Shown here piece by piece: positions 8,802 through 17,880 of a DNA stretch of 64,000 nt. Under the pieces are notes generated by a model. That model searched no databases, was not told where the DNA came from, and worked only from the letters and a program-made list of their open reading frames with translations. The DNA lies in assembly GCA_030834895.1 (NCBI GenBank), contig JAUQXA010000007.1, positions 186,001 to 250,000 on the forward strand, written 5' to 3'. Source of the DNA: Anaerolineales bacterium (lineage in GTDB: Bacteria; Chloroflexota; Anaerolineae; Anaerolineales; Villigracilaceae). Numbering within the stretch: the first letter of the stretch is position 1; each line of letters begins with the position of its first letter. The position numbers and the translations under genes were made by a program.

Positions 8802-9935
8802 TCAACTTGCAGGGAAGTGATTCAAAATCCGCTCTTCGCGCTTCACCCAGGTCAACTCCCCCACGTCCTTCCGTGCCAGAGCGCCCAATGCCAGCCTGCG
8901 GGGTTCGTCCGTAAGCAAAGCCTCAATCTCCAGTCTCCACTTACCAATCTCTCCCGGCTCGCACAAGACCGCATTCCCCTCATTCAACACCTCGCGGATC
9001 GAAGGCAGGTCTGCCGAAACAATTGCCCGCCCTGAAGCCATGTACTCGAACATCTTCATCGGGTTGATGACCTCGGCGATGTCCTGTCCGCTGCTGGCGG
9101 AGATGGAACGGCTGTACGGCATGAGCAGCACGTCCGCCGCCGCCTGATAGAGTGGGATGACTTCGTGCTTCACGAAACCCGTCATCGTCACGTTGGACAT
9201 GCGGGCTTCGGTCAACTTGCCACGCCAAAAATCCACCAACTCAGGCGTGCCACCCACCCACAGAAAGTTCACCTGCGGCATCTGTCTTGCGAGTTCAAAG
9301 AGCAAGTCCGCGCCGCGCCCGGGGTAGATGTGACCCGTGAAGCCGACAGTCGGTCCCTCTTTCAAATTTAATTGATGACGCGCCTCGGCGGGACTCGGCA
9401 GACCTGCGTACTTTTCCATCTCAACGCCATTGGGTGCCACGAGCAGCGACTGATTGTCAAACTGCAAGCTGGTCGAACGTTCCAGAGCCTTTCTCAACGC
9501 TGACGTCGTGACCGTCATCACCCTCCGACCTCTTGCCTCCCAAAACTGACGCAGCCACCACGCGCCCATACGTCCCGCCACGTCCGCGTGCATTTCGAGG
9601 ACGACGGGATAGCCTGCCCAAAGTCCAAGCACAGCGGATTGCGGCAGCCAGGTGTAAATCAAATCGGCGTTGAATCTTTTCGCGGCGTGTTGGGCATGGA
9701 AGATAAAGTCAAAGCGTTTGAATAACCTGATGGATGGAAGCTGGTCAAGGGGCGGGGCGAAGCGTAGTCCGTAGTGAGCCAGCAGCGACTCGCGAGTCGC
9801 AGGTTCAGTTTCCGCCGGTGCAAACATCCGCACGTCATGTCCCAACTGCATCAAAGCCTGCGCCACCTTCATCGCTTGAATCGAATTGGCGGTTAGCGAG
9901 GGAATTCGTGAATTGGTAATGAGTGCAATACGCAT
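8802..9935 (-). CDS. Glycosyltransferase family 4/1 (GT-B fold)
   Basis: 377 residues. The N-terminus (MRIALITNSRIPSLTANSIQAMK) and the middle VGFTGHIYPGRGADLLFELA plus PLYQAAADVLLMPYS and MKMFEYMASGRAIVSADLPSIREVL are typical of GT4 glycosyltransferases. The EYMASG region carries the nucleotide-sugar-binding E-x7-E-type motif. It transfers a sugar from an NDP-sugar to a lipid-linked or surface glycan at the inner membrane face. It is followed (upstream on this strand) by the flippase and sugar-nucleotide genes at 9983-13735, so it most likely belongs to one surface polysaccharide pathway. Acceptor and donor unknown. Confidence 0.85.
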   Translation of the reverse strand: MRIALITNSRIPSLTANSIQAMKVAQALMQLGHDVRMFAPAETEPATRESLLAHYGLRFAPPLDQLPSIRLFKRFDFIFHAQHAAKRFNADLIYTWLPQSAVLGLWAGYPVVLEMHADVAGRMGAWWLRQFWEARGRRVMTVTTSALRKALERSTSLQFDNQSLLVAPNGVEMEKYAGLPSPAEARHQLNLKEGPTVGFTGHIYPGRGADLLFELARQMPQVNFLWVGGTPELVDFWRGKLTEARMSNVTMTGFVKHEVIPLYQAAADVLLMPYSRSISASSGQDIAEVINPMKMFEYMASGRAIVSADLPSIREVLNEGNAVLCEPGEIGKWRLEIEALLTDEPRRLALGALARKDVGELTWVKREERILNHFPAS

Positions 9936-9945
9936 ATGAGAGTTT

Positions 9946-10021
9946 TACCACGAAGTCTCCAAGGCACAAAGCCACAAAGTTTTTATCTTTGAGTCTTCGC
10001 GTCTTCGTGCCTTTGTGGTTC
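9946..10021. repeat. ACCACGAAG-type inverted repeat
   Basis: A 76-bp inverted repeat. The left arm runs ACCACGAAG then CAAGGCACAAAGCCACAAAG; the right arm reads back CTTTG, TCTTCGTGCCTTTGTGGT. It overlaps the last about 13 codons of the flippase gene, which therefore encode repeat-derived residues (PQRHEDAKTQR). A relative of the same style lies at 44934-44994. Confidence 0.85.
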
Positions 10022-11341
10022 CACGCCTTCCGGGGAATAAATTTCCTTCACGCCGCGTAAGACCATGATGCCCACCGAGGCGATGTAGTAAAACGAAAGC
10101 AGCGCGCCCGCCGCCACGATGCCGTATGTTGGAATCAGCCAGAACGCCAGCGCCAGCTTCACCAGTCCCACCGAGAGCGTGACCCAAATCGGGAAGTCGG
10201 GCAAGCCCAGCGAAAGCAAAAGCGGACGGTTCCAAAAGAGGATGTAATTGAAGACCAGCCCGATGGTGAGCGCGACGAGGGCGGGATAGGCGTCCACGAA
10301 CTCCGCGCCTGAGTAGATCAAAATCATCCAGCGTCCGAAGAGAATGAAGCCAAGTCCCAACACGAGGTTGTAAGCGAAGGAAAGTGTCGTGACCTTGCGC
10401 AGAAAGTCTCTAAGTTTGGACCAGGCTTTTTGGACGACCATTCGGTTGATTTCGGGGAAGGTGGTGGAGATCAGCGGGTCGGCGGGAATGGCGATGAAGC
10501 TGACAAGGGTGTATGCCACGCTGTAAAGCCCGACAATTTCGGTGGGTAGAAAGAACGCCACCCAAAGCAATTCGCTCTCGCGGAAGATTTTGATGATGGT
10601 CGCACTAATATTGGAACTCACTGCAAAGCGAATCAAGTCACCTGCGGTGGTCAACCTGGAAAGCGGAATCCGCCACCATCCCGCGCCAAGAATTTTGTAG
10701 AGTTGAAGTTGCGCGGCAATGAACATTGCCAGTCCAAGGATGACTTTGCCCAGCAGGTACGCGCCCAACACGATGGGCAGAGTCCCGTTCCATAAAAACG
10801 CAGCGCCGATGATCAACGTTGCAATGACGTTTTGCGTAAGATTGAACACGCCCTGCAATTCAATTTTGTGTGTCACCTGTAAAATCCCCGTGGAGGTTTC
10901 CACGTTGAAGTTGGCAAGCAGTCCCACAGCGTAGATGACGAACATCCAGGCAATACCTGTGGATTCCGTGAGGTACTTTTCAGCCAGACCAGCCGTCCCC
11001 AGAACGATGAGAAAAGCCAGCAGGGAAACAACAGCCTCTGCCAGTCCCGCCGCTTTCATCACCGCCGCCGCCTTGTCCTTTTCGTCATGACCGAGGTATT
11101 CCCCACCGTAACGGACAACGAGTTCGCTCATCCGAAAGGAAAGAATGCTGTTGACCGTGGAAGCGTACGCCATCACCACGCGGATCAAGCCCAGTCCTTC
11201 TGGCAACAGCAAGCGCGCCACCATCACACCCTGCAGGACGCTCAACCCCAGGCTGATCGTGTTTGCGCTGAGTAATTTTCCGCTGGAACGAATGACCCGC
11301 GCAAACAGCAGGTCATCTTTGAATTTCGAGAGAAGGGACAT
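9983..11341 (-). CDS. Polysaccharide flippase (Wzx/MATE-like, MOP superfamily)
   Basis: 452 residues with about 12-14 membrane segments. It opens with LLSANTISLGLSVLQGVMVARLLLPEGLGL, the standard N-terminal TM pair of the oligosaccharide flippase family (Wzx/RfbX), and contains the PLISTTFPEINR segment before the second half. It would move undecaprenyl-linked oligosaccharide across the membrane. The C-terminus ends in residues translated from a palindromic repeat, so the ancestral stop may have been lost. A TATAAT box lies 7 nt before the ATG with no Shine-Dalgarno (leaderless pattern). Neighbouring glycosyltransferase and nucleotide-sugar genes support the role. Confidence 0.87.
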   Translation of the reverse strand: MSLLSKFKDDLLFARVIRSSGKLLSANTISLGLSVLQGVMVARLLLPEGLGLIRVVMAYASTVNSILSFRMSELVVRYGGEYLGHDEKDKAAAVMKAAGLAEAVVSLLAFLIVLGTAGLAEKYLTESTGIAWMFVIYAVGLLANFNVETSTGILQVTHKIELQGVFNLTQNVIATLIIGAAFLWNGTLPIVLGAYLLGKVILGLAMFIAAQLQLYKILGAGWWRIPLSRLTTAGDLIRFAVSSNISATIIKIFRESELLWVAFFLPTEIVGLYSVAYTLVSFIAIPADPLISTTFPEINRMVVQKAWSKLRDFLRKVTTLSFAYNLVLGLGFILFGRWMILIYSGAEFVDAYPALVALTIGLVFNYILFWNRPLLLSLGLPDFPIWVTLSVGLVKLALAFWLIPTYGIVAAGALLSFYYIASVGIMVLRGVKEIYSPEGVEPQRHEDAKTQR

Positions 11342-11439
11342 GCACAGAATTATAAACGCTCCAGCAGATATGCTAGAGCGTCGATTTGTTCAGCACAGAT
11401 GGAAATTTTCATCTGCTTTCATCTGCGGTGAATTAGCAC

Positions 11440-12411
11440 TTACGGGGTCAGTATATCCTTTGCCCACCCGCGCTCGGCGTTGTACCACTCGACCAGTTTC
11501 TCGACCCCGGAGCGCATATCGAACTGCGGCTCCCAGTCGAGCACTTCGCCTGCCCTAGTCACATCCGCGTGGTTGGTGAACATATCCGCCGGGTTGGGCG
11601 GACCGTACTGCACGATTGCCTTTTTGCCGGCAACCTCTTCGATCAATTTGATCAGGTTGTTGATGGTGATGATCTCATGCCCACCCAGATTGAACACGTC
11701 GAAACCGACCGGTTTCAAGGCAAGGATCGTGCCGCGCGCAATGTCGTCGATGTAGGTGAAACCGCGCGATTGCTCGCCGTCTCCGTTGACACGCACGGGT
11801 TTCCCCTCACTGATCCATTGCACGAAACGCAGGTGCGCCAGATCAGGTCGCCCGGCGGGACCGTACACCGTAAAATAACGCAGGATGCTGATGTCAATCC
11901 CATATAGATGATGATACGCGTGACACATCGCCTCCGCCCCCTTTTTGCTTGCCGCGTACGGCTGGAGCGGTTCACTGCTGGAGGCGGTCTCCGGCGTCGG
12001 GTAGGGCGGATTCTCCCCATAAATGCTGGATGTCGAGGCAATGATGAATTTGCCGGTCCCGGTCTGTTTGCACAGTTCGAGCATATTCAGCGTCCCGATC
12101 ATGTTGGTCTGCACGAAGACCCATGGGTCCTCGACGCTGTACCGCACCCCCGCGCGTGCCGCAAGATTGATGACCGCGTCGAACTTTTCACCTTTGAACT
12201 GCTCGATGATGGACCGTTCCGACACATCCAGTTTATGGAAGGTGAAACCCTTCATGCCCAGCAACCGCTTGAGGCGGTATTCTTTGATGTGCGGATCATA
12301 GGCGTTGTTCATATTGTCGACGCCGATGACGGTATGTCCATCCTGAAGCAGCAGTTCAGATGTACGCGCGCCGATGAAACCGGATGCGCCGGTAACGAGG
12401 TAATGAGACAT
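11440..12411 (-). CDS. NAD-dependent nucleotide-sugar epimerase (UDP-glucuronate 4-epimerase-like)
   Basis: 323 residues, extended short-chain dehydrogenase. GASGFIGARTSELL is the Rossmann GxxGxxG, VDNMNNAYDPHIKEYRL is the loop typical of UDP-glucuronate/UDP-glucose epimerases, ASTSSIYGENP holds the catalytic Ser, and PYAASKKGAE is the Y-x3-K pair. RYFTVYGPAGRPDLA and YIDDIARG complete the family pattern. It interconverts C4 epimers of UDP-hexuronic acids or similar. The gene starts 1 bp after the stop of the nucleotide-sugar dehydrogenase, so the pair probably forms a dehydrogenase-epimerase route to a uronic acid precursor. Confidence 0.9.
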   Translation of the reverse strand: MSHYLVTGASGFIGARTSELLLQDGHTVIGVDNMNNAYDPHIKEYRLKRLLGMKGFTFHKLDVSERSIIEQFKGEKFDAVINLAARAGVRYSVEDPWVFVQTNMIGTLNMLELCKQTGTGKFIIASTSSIYGENPPYPTPETASSSEPLQPYAASKKGAEAMCHAYHHLYGIDISILRYFTVYGPAGRPDLAHLRFVQWISEGKPVRVNGDGEQSRGFTYIDDIARGTILALKPVGFDVFNLGGHEIITINNLIKLIEEVAGKKAIVQYGPPNPADMFTNHADVTRAGEVLDWEPQFDMRSGVEKLVEWYNAERGWAKDILTP

Positions 12412-12412
12412 C

Positions 12413-13735
12413 TTACAACCTCACCACTTTGCCGCCGTCTTTTACGTATTCCCGTGTTGCATTCCGGCTGTCAAAGACAAATTTGGCAGAGTCAATGATG
12501 GCTTTGTAATCGTAGACCTTGTGGTTGGTGATGATTACCACCGCATCCGCTTCGCGCACGGACTTCATGTAATCCGCGATGCTGTCCATCTGCCAGCCGT
12601 CGTATTCGTGATGGATGTGTGGAATGTACGGGTCATGATATTCCACCCTGGCGCCCTTCTTTTGCAGGAGACCGATAACATCGAGCGCCGGGGACTCGCG
12701 CACGTCATCGATATCGGGCTTATACGCCGCGCCGAGTACCAGCACCTTTGATCCTTTCAAGGCTTTGCCACGGTCGTTCAAGGCCTCCATCACGCGGCTG
12801 ACCACGTAGCGCGGCATGTTGGTGTTGATCTCGGAAGCCAGTTCAATGAAGCGAGCGTTGTAATTGAACGACTTCATCTTCCATGAAAGATACAACGGAT
12901 CTATCGGGATGCAGTGGCCACCCAAGCCCGGTCCCGGCGTAAATTTCATAAAGCCAAAGGGCTTGGTGGCGGCGGCGTCGATCACCTCCCATACATCCAC
13001 GCCAAGGTGCTCGCACATGATTGCCAGTTCGTTGACAAGTCCAATGTTGATCATGCGGAAGGTGTTCTCGAGCAGTTTTGTCATTTCGGCAGCTTCGGCG
13101 GAACTGACCCGGTGCACGATGTCGATGGCGCCCGCATACCACACGGTTGCCACTTCGGTGCAGGCTTCGGTGATGCCACCCACCACTTTGGGCGTGTTCC
13201 TGGTTGTGAAATCCTGCCGCCCCGGGTCCACGCGTTCGGGAGAGAAGGCAAGGAACCAATCCTCGCCCACCTTCAAGCCGCGTTCCGCGCCCAGTTTCGG
13301 CAGGAGCAGTTCGCGCGTCGTACCGGGGTATGTGGTGGACTGCAAAACCACAACCACCCCCTTGTGCATGTATTTTGCCAGTTCCTCCGTGGCGGAGATG
13401 ACAAAGGACATATCCGGGTCGCCGGTCTGGCGGAGAGGGGTCGGCACGCAAATGCTGACCGCATCCATTTCCTTCAATACGGAAAAATCCGTTGTGGCGG
13501 TAAAATATCCGCTCTTGACCAGTTTTTCAACCGTTTCAGTCTTCACATCGGGAATATAGGACTTGCCCTTTGCCAGTGAATCGATCTTGCGTTTATCGGG
13601 ATCAACACCAGTGACATGGAAACCCGCCTCACCAAAGACCACCGCCAGCGGCAGCCCTACATAACCCAGCCCAAGGATGGCGACCTTTGCGGTCTTATCC
13701 TTCAACTTTTTTACAAGAACTTCCTTTGCAGACAT
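12413..13735 (-). CDS. Nucleotide-sugar dehydrogenase (UDP-HexNAc/UDP-glucose 6-dehydrogenase family)
   Basis: 440 residues. The N-terminal Rossmann motif is VAILGLGYVGLPLAVVFGEAGF. The UDPG_MGDH signature includes LLENTFRMINIGLVNELA, and the active-site region GPGLGGHCIPIDPLYLSWK contains the catalytic Cys. VLGAAYKPDIDDVRESPAL starts the C-terminal UDP-binding domain. The enzyme oxidises the C6 alcohol of a UDP-sugar to the carboxylate with two NAD+. The motif spelling is closest to WbpA/TviB/WecC-type HexNAc dehydrogenases, though UDP-glucose cannot be excluded. AAGGAG lies 5 nt before the ATG. It is first in an operon with the epimerase. Confidence 0.92.
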   Translation of the reverse strand: MSAKEVLVKKLKDKTAKVAILGLGYVGLPLAVVFGEAGFHVTGVDPDKRKIDSLAKGKSYIPDVKTETVEKLVKSGYFTATTDFSVLKEMDAVSICVPTPLRQTGDPDMSFVISATEELAKYMHKGVVVVLQSTTYPGTTRELLLPKLGAERGLKVGEDWFLAFSPERVDPGRQDFTTRNTPKVVGGITEACTEVATVWYAGAIDIVHRVSSAEAAEMTKLLENTFRMINIGLVNELAIMCEHLGVDVWEVIDAAATKPFGFMKFTPGPGLGGHCIPIDPLYLSWKMKSFNYNARFIELASEINTNMPRYVVSRVMEALNDRGKALKGSKVLVLGAAYKPDIDDVRESPALDVIGLLQKKGARVEYHDPYIPHIHHEYDGWQMDSIADYMKSVREADAVVIITNHKVYDYKAIIDSAKFVFDSRNATREYVKDGGKVVRL

Positions 13736-13762
13736 TTTTCTCCTTACAGAATCATCTGTTTT

Positions 13763-14407
13763 TTAGAATAAATTCAATTGCTTCGGACGATCAGCGGCGA
13801 CTTCTTCTGATTTCTTCTTTCGGTCAATAACCATCCTACCCAACGCTTTACGCGCTTCGTTCAGTTGATCGGGCAGTTTGGCAAAGTCTCCCAAAATGGA
13901 CGGTTTCAACGCCGCCTGGTGCAGCGCCGCCGCCGGATGGAACATGGGAATCACAAAGCGTTCGCCGATTCTTTTCATTTGTCCGTGCACGGCGCTGATC
14001 TTTGCGCCGGGGAAAAACTTGTTCATCGAGAAACGCCCAAGGGTCACAATAATACTCGGATTTATGGCTTCGATCTGCGCTTCGAGGTAAACGTTGCAAG
14101 CCGCCAATTCATCTGGCAGGGGATCGCGGTTTCCGGGCGGACGGCACTTGACCACGTTGGCAATGAATACCTCTCCGCGGGTCAGTCCAGCCTGCGCCAA
14201 CAGTTGATCCAAAAACTTGCCCGACGCGCCCACGAAGGGATGTCCCTGCTCGTTTTCGTGAAATCCGGGCCCTTCACCGATGAACATGATTTCCGCGCTT
14301 GCGGGTCCATCCCCCGGCACTGATTTCTTACGGGACTCGTGCAAGGCGCATTTCGTACAAGTTGAGACTTCCTTTGCAATGCGGGAGAGGGTTTGTTCTG
14401 TGGACAT
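13763..14407 (-). CDS. Uracil-DNA glycosylase, family 4 (Fe-S type)
   Basis: 214 residues. CTKCALHESRKKSVPGDG carries two cluster Cys, FIGEGPGFHENEQGHPFVGASGKFLDQLL is the family 4/5 active-site and uracil-recognition region, and NVVKCRPPGNRDPLPDELAAC supplies two further cluster cysteines. FHPAAALHQ is the His-containing DNA-intercalation motif. It excises uracil arising from cytosine deamination. Its location beside rimI-tsaB-tsaE suggests a conserved housekeeping block. A CAGAAT sequence 6 nt before the ATG and no Shine-Dalgarno fit the leaderless pattern, although the box is weak. Confidence 0.93.
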   Translation of the reverse strand: MSTEQTLSRIAKEVSTCTKCALHESRKKSVPGDGPASAEIMFIGEGPGFHENEQGHPFVGASGKFLDQLLAQAGLTRGEVFIANVVKCRPPGNRDPLPDELAACNVYLEAQIEAINPSIIVTLGRFSMNKFFPGAKISAVHGQMKRIGERFVIPMFHPAAALHQAALKPSILGDFAKLPDQLNEARKALGRMVIDRKKKSEEVAADRPKQLNLF

Positions 14408-14439
14408 GTGGGGATTCTGCGATTCAGCGAGTCAAAGAT

Positions 14440-14925
14440 TCAACGATTGAGCGGAACGGACATGAGGATGGCATCTTCGCCGTTATCCTTATAATAACCT
14501 TCGCGACGTCCGTCCTCCACGTAACCAAATTTGCGATACATTTCCAGTGCGGCGGTATTGCTTTCGCGAACTTCCAAAAACGAGGAAACCGCGCCTTCTT
14601 CCTTCGCGGATTGCAAGGCAAACGCGAGTAACTTTGCACCAATGCCCTGCCTGCGGAAATCGGGATGCGCAGCAAGCGTGGCAATGTGAATTTCATCCAC
14701 AATGAACCAGCCCACCAGCATACCCACCACCTGTCCATCCAGTTCCGCCACCCAACAGCGCGAAGCAGGATTATCAGTCAACTCGAATTGAAACGAACGC
14801 GGAGGCCAAGGCAGGCTAAACGATGTCTGGTCGATGGCAACTACCTGTTCCAAATCGTCCAGCGTCATCTTGCGAATTATCAAACCCGGCATATCTTGCG
14901 GCGTACGCAGTAAAAGGTCGTCCAT
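14440..14925 (-). CDS. rimI: Ribosomal-protein S18-alanine N-acetyltransferase RimI-like GNAT
   Basis: About 161 residues using the ATG at 14925; another ATG at 14892 is possible, and a TTG lies at 14943. No option has a clear ribosome site. GNAT landmarks are present: DQTSFSLPWPPRSFQFEL, typical of RimI, HIATLAAHPDFRRQGIGAKLL (acetyl-CoA loop) and LEVRESNTAALEMYRKFGYVEDGRREGYYKDNGEDAILM. It acetylates an N-terminal alanine of S18 or acts on other N-termini. It follows tsaB closely (29 bp), the usual tsaE-tsaB-rimI order. Confidence 0.9.
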   Translation of the reverse strand: MDDLLLRTPQDMPGLIIRKMTLDDLEQVVAIDQTSFSLPWPPRSFQFELTDNPASRCWVAELDGQVVGMLVGWFIVDEIHIATLAAHPDFRRQGIGAKLLAFALQSAKEEGAVSSFLEVRESNTAALEMYRKFGYVEDGRREGYYKDNGEDAILMSVPLNR

Positions 14926-14954
14926 GTAAACAAATTCTTTCAACCCAGTCAGGT

Positions 14955-15623
14955 TTATTGGATCGGCGTCCCCTCGACGTGCAGATAGATCGGCGCGAGC
15001 GAGGCAGGATCATCCACTTCATTTTTTTGCCAGCGCACCCACGCCAGGTCAGCAAGAATAGACGGGCGGCGGATGCAATGCACGGGCGATGCCAGCAGGA
15101 TGTTAACCCGTTTGCGCGCCAGACGATTGCGGTCTTCGGATGTCAGCTCGCCCGCGACATAGGTTGGATGCTCAATCTCGTCTGCTAGTTCGTCAATCGT
15201 TCCGCTCTTGACTCCGCCCTGGGCCTGCCATCTGTTTTCTGAAAACTTGTACCAGCCGATAGCGATGCGCCTCCGCCCGGCTTGAATCACCGCCACCAAC
15301 GGGTGATTTCCGGCAGGCTGCGCCGCGGCGATGACATCCATTGTGGAGATGCCAACCAGCGGCAGGTGACGCGCCAGCGCGATTCCCTTCGCTAACGCCA
15401 GACCAACCCTCAGGCTGGTAAACGACCCGGGACCAATTGCCACGCCCAAAGCGCCGACCATGTCCATCGAAGCATCGCTCCGCTTCAAAAGTCCGGCGAG
15501 AGCAGGCGCCAACTCAACAGTGTGATGTTGTCGTGTTGTCCACGTCATCTCGCCGAGGATTTGAATCCCATCGTACAGGGCCAATCCCACTTGCGCGGTG
15601 GATGTGTCAATGGCAAGTAACAT
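14955..15623 (-). CDS. tsaB: tRNA t6A37 biosynthesis protein TsaB
   Basis: 222 residues. MLLAIDTSTAQVGLALYDG and GVAIGPGSFTSLRVGLALAKGIAL are the ASKHA-fold signatures of TsaB (YeaZ), the inactive kinase-fold partner that scaffolds TsaD and TsaE in making threonylcarbamoyl-adenosine at tRNA position 37. The ATG at 15623 overlaps the tsaE stop by one base (TGATG), implying translational coupling; a TTG one codon upstream is also open. No tsaD is in the window. Confidence 0.94.
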   Translation of the reverse strand: MLLAIDTSTAQVGLALYDGIQILGEMTWTTRQHHTVELAPALAGLLKRSDASMDMVGALGVAIGPGSFTSLRVGLALAKGIALARHLPLVGISTMDVIAAAQPAGNHPLVAVIQAGRRRIAIGWYKFSENRWQAQGGVKSGTIDELADEIEHPTYVAGELTSEDRNRLARKRVNILLASPVHCIRRPSILADLAWVRWQKNEVDDPASLAPIYLHVEGTPIQ

Positions 15624-16120
15624 CAAGACCCTCCAAACATGGTTTGACGGATGACTTCGAGCAGTTCATCATAGCGCCTGCCATTCGCTTTGAAAAGCAT
15701 CTGGCGATGTTCATCTTCGATGTGGTCGAGGTTGATCCACATCCGCTCCCTGGGAATCAAATCACCGATCCGCTCAGGCCACTCGACGACGAGCGCGCCT
15801 TCGGCAAGCATGGCATCGAGATCGAGTTCCTCCGCTTCGGCGACAGAGTCGAGACGGTAGGCATCAAGGTGAAATAGCTTTCCGCCGTTTGCGCGGCGAT
15901 ACATGTTAACAATGATAAACGTGGGACTCGAAACGGAATCCTGCGAACCCCAGCCTTGCGCAAGTCCCTGGGTGAAGGTGGTCTTGCCCGCGCCAAGATC
16001 GCCTTGCAGGCAGATGACATCCCCGGCTTTGACCTCGGCTCCGATTCGCATTCCAATGCGGCGCGTTTGCTCGGGACTGCGGCTGAAAAATTCGATGGTA
16101 TGTGAATCCAAAATAGGCAT
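15623..16120 (-). CDS. tsaE: tRNA t6A37 biosynthesis ATPase TsaE
   Basis: 165 residues. The P-loop LQGDLGAGKTTFTQGLAQGWG, VSSPTFIIVNMY and FHLDAYRLDSVAEAEELDLD match TsaE (YjeE), and VVEWPERIGDLIP is the conserved W-containing motif. It is the ATPase that resets the TsaB-TsaD complex during t6A synthesis. It lies first in the block with tsaB and rimI. A TATAAT box ends 8 nt before the ATG with no Shine-Dalgarno, so translation may start on a leaderless message. Confidence 0.95.
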   Translation of the reverse strand: MPILDSHTIEFFSRSPEQTRRIGMRIGAEVKAGDVICLQGDLGAGKTTFTQGLAQGWGSQDSVSSPTFIIVNMYRRANGGKLFHLDAYRLDSVAEAEELDLDAMLAEGALVVEWPERIGDLIPRERMWINLDHIEDEHRQMLFKANGRRYDELLEVIRQTMFGGS

Positions 16121-16159
16121 CGCCGCAAATTATACCCCCTGATAAATTACCCTGAAGGC

Positions 16160-16192
16160 AGACTTCGGAAATCTTTGAAATTTCCGAAGTCT
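16160..16192. terminator. Hairpin repeat between glycosyltransferase and tsaE genes
   Basis: Arms AGACTTCGGAAAT and ATTTCCGAAGTCT form a 13-bp perfect stem with a 7-nt loop. It lies after the stop of nothing on the minus strand but between two minus-strand genes, and may be a repeat element as well as a transcription barrier. Confidence 0.6.
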
Positions 16193-16203
16193 TTGGTCAC
16201 GTT

Positions 16204-17445
16204 TTAGAACTTCAACTTTTCAGAAATCCGTGAGACAAAACTTCCGCGCCAGTTTTGCAGGATGGATTCCATGTAAAGCTGTTCGAGAGTGCGCACCTGG
16301 CTTTCGATGGAATACTTCTCGCTCAATTCAAGGGAACGTTTTCCATAGCGTGCCAGTCTTTCAGGGTCATTCACCAGACTTGCCAGCTTGTCGGCATAGG
16401 CATCCACATCGAGGGGGGTCAAGTGACCATTCTCCCCCTCCACAATCATGCCTTCGAAAGCTTCATCCTGCACAGCAACCAAAGGCAAGCCCGAGGCAAT
16501 TGCCTCAATGACCGAAATGGGATGCACCTCCGTTGTAGATGCGGACAGGAATACAGTGGCATCGTGCAACAGATCGGGTAACTCAACGCGTTTAACCATA
16601 CCGAGGAAATGGATGCGGTTATTGACCTTCGTAGCAGCGGCGTGCTCTTCCAACTTTTTGCGCGAGCTTCCATCTCCTGCAAAAATAAGGTGGGCGTCGG
16701 GGACTCGATCTGCCATGAGCGCGAAGGCGTCGATCAAAAAGTCCAGCCGCTTTTCGGGGTCGACTCTGCCCACAGATAAAAGCATCGGCGTATCAGGTTT
16801 CAAACCAAGCCTGTTCCTGAAACTGCCGGGATTCTTCGCTGTCTTGAAGTTGCTTAAGTCAATACCATTTGGGATGACATGGATTGGCTTTTTCACCTTC
16901 TGCTCCAACAGCAGGCGATAGAACTTGGGAGACGGCACAACAATTTGATGCCCCAGGTTGGTGGAGGTGGCGCTAAACCAGCGTGCCGCGTGACGAATGA
17001 CGCCTGTCCCGCCGATGACTTTGAGATAGTGGGTATAATCCATAATGGAAGTGTGATAGGTGTAGATCAGCGGCAGGTTTTTGGTGGATGCGGTCAGATA
17101 TGCCAGCAGACCCACTGTCAGCGGGCTGTGGGCGTGAAGCACATCGAAATGCTTTCGAGACAAAGACCATGTGCTGCGCGGAGTTCCCAACACGGCGACG
17201 TAAATGGGCGGGTCGTTCAAATATTTCAGGGAGGGAAGACGCACCACGCCGGGCTGGTCATCCGTATAGCCGGGGAATTTCGGCGCAAAGACCGTGACCT
17301 GGTGCCCTCTTTTTTGCAATCCCTCCGAAATCAATTGCAGGGAAATGGAAACACCGTTGACCTGCGGCGCATATGTATCGGTGAACAAGCCGATGCGAAG
17401 CACCCCCATTTCGCGCGGATTGAGTCCTCCAGTGGTAAATCTCAT
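16204..17445 (-). CDS. Glycosyltransferase family 4 (phosphatidylinositol/diacylglycerol-type)
   Basis: 413 residues. LRIGLFTDTYAPQVNGVSISLQLISEGL, then HAHSPLTVGLLAYLTA and YTYHTSIMDYTHYLK are hallmarks of GT4 enzymes of the mannosyl- or glucosyl-lipid type (for example diglucosyl-diacylglycerol synthases). SVGRVDPEKRLDFLIDAF and the ASTTEVHPISVIEAIASGLPLVA donor-site segment follow. It acts on the cytoplasmic membrane face, probably on a lipid acceptor; donor unknown. GGAG lies 9 nt before the ATG at 17445. An alternative internal ATG at 17409 begins nearer the Rossmann strand. Confidence 0.87.
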   Translation of the reverse strand: MRFTTGGLNPREMGVLRIGLFTDTYAPQVNGVSISLQLISEGLQKRGHQVTVFAPKFPGYTDDQPGVVRLPSLKYLNDPPIYVAVLGTPRSTWSLSRKHFDVLHAHSPLTVGLLAYLTASTKNLPLIYTYHTSIMDYTHYLKVIGGTGVIRHAARWFSATSTNLGHQIVVPSPKFYRLLLEQKVKKPIHVIPNGIDLSNFKTAKNPGSFRNRLGLKPDTPMLLSVGRVDPEKRLDFLIDAFALMADRVPDAHLIFAGDGSSRKKLEEHAAATKVNNRIHFLGMVKRVELPDLLHDATVFLSASTTEVHPISVIEAIASGLPLVAVQDEAFEGMIVEGENGHLTPLDVDAYADKLASLVNDPERLARYGKRSLELSEKYSIESQVRTLEQLYMESILQNWRGSFVSRISEKLKF

Positions 17446-17504
17446 ATATATTCTCTCCTGTATCCATTAGGGTGGCAGCGATTTTGTGGAATGGACATCA
17501 CTTG

Positions 17505-17717
17505 TTAGCTGGCTTCTTCCTTCTTTTCTTCACGCTTTGTCAGGTTCGTCTTCAACCGCTTTGCCAGTTCGCGGCGGGTGAGCATGACACGGTGCTGGCA
17601 GCCTTTGCACTCCAGCCCAATATCCGCGCCGAGACGGATCACTGTCCATTCATACGAACCACATGGATGCGGTTTCCGCAAGCGCAAGTGGTCGTTCAAC
17701 TGCAAATCGGGAAGCAT
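17505..17717 (-). CDS. DUF951 domain protein
   Basis: 70 residues from the ATG at 17717. RLRKPHPCGSYEWTVIRLGADIGLECKGCQHRVMLTRRELAKRL (shown here as key parts: KPHPCG, EW, GADI, CKGC, MLTRRE) matches DUF951, a small zinc-ribbon-like protein with conserved HPCG and CxGC cysteines, usually 60-70 residues. Role unknown, probably nucleic-acid or ribosome related. A TATAAT box sits 7 nt before the ATG without a Shine-Dalgarno. The C-terminus is a Lys/Glu-rich tail. Confidence 0.85.
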   Translation of the reverse strand: MLPDLQLNDHLRLRKPHPCGSYEWTVIRLGADIGLECKGCQHRVMLTRRELAKRLKTNLTKREEKKEEAS

Positions 17718-17880
17718 GGAAGGGATTATAGTCAAATAGTTGAATAGTGAGTAGTTGAACGGTCATGACGTCTTCCTCGAAGCACCGGGCAAGGTGGGAA
17801 ATATTTCCCAGCCGCGCTGCGAAAACTTTCCTTGAGAAAAAATACGTATTGGGGATAATGAGGTTGCAACGACAAACACC

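Noticed and set aside
9946..10021. Rho-independent terminator of the flippase gene
   Set aside because: It overlaps the coding end and resembles a dispersed repeat; a terminator role is secondary at best.
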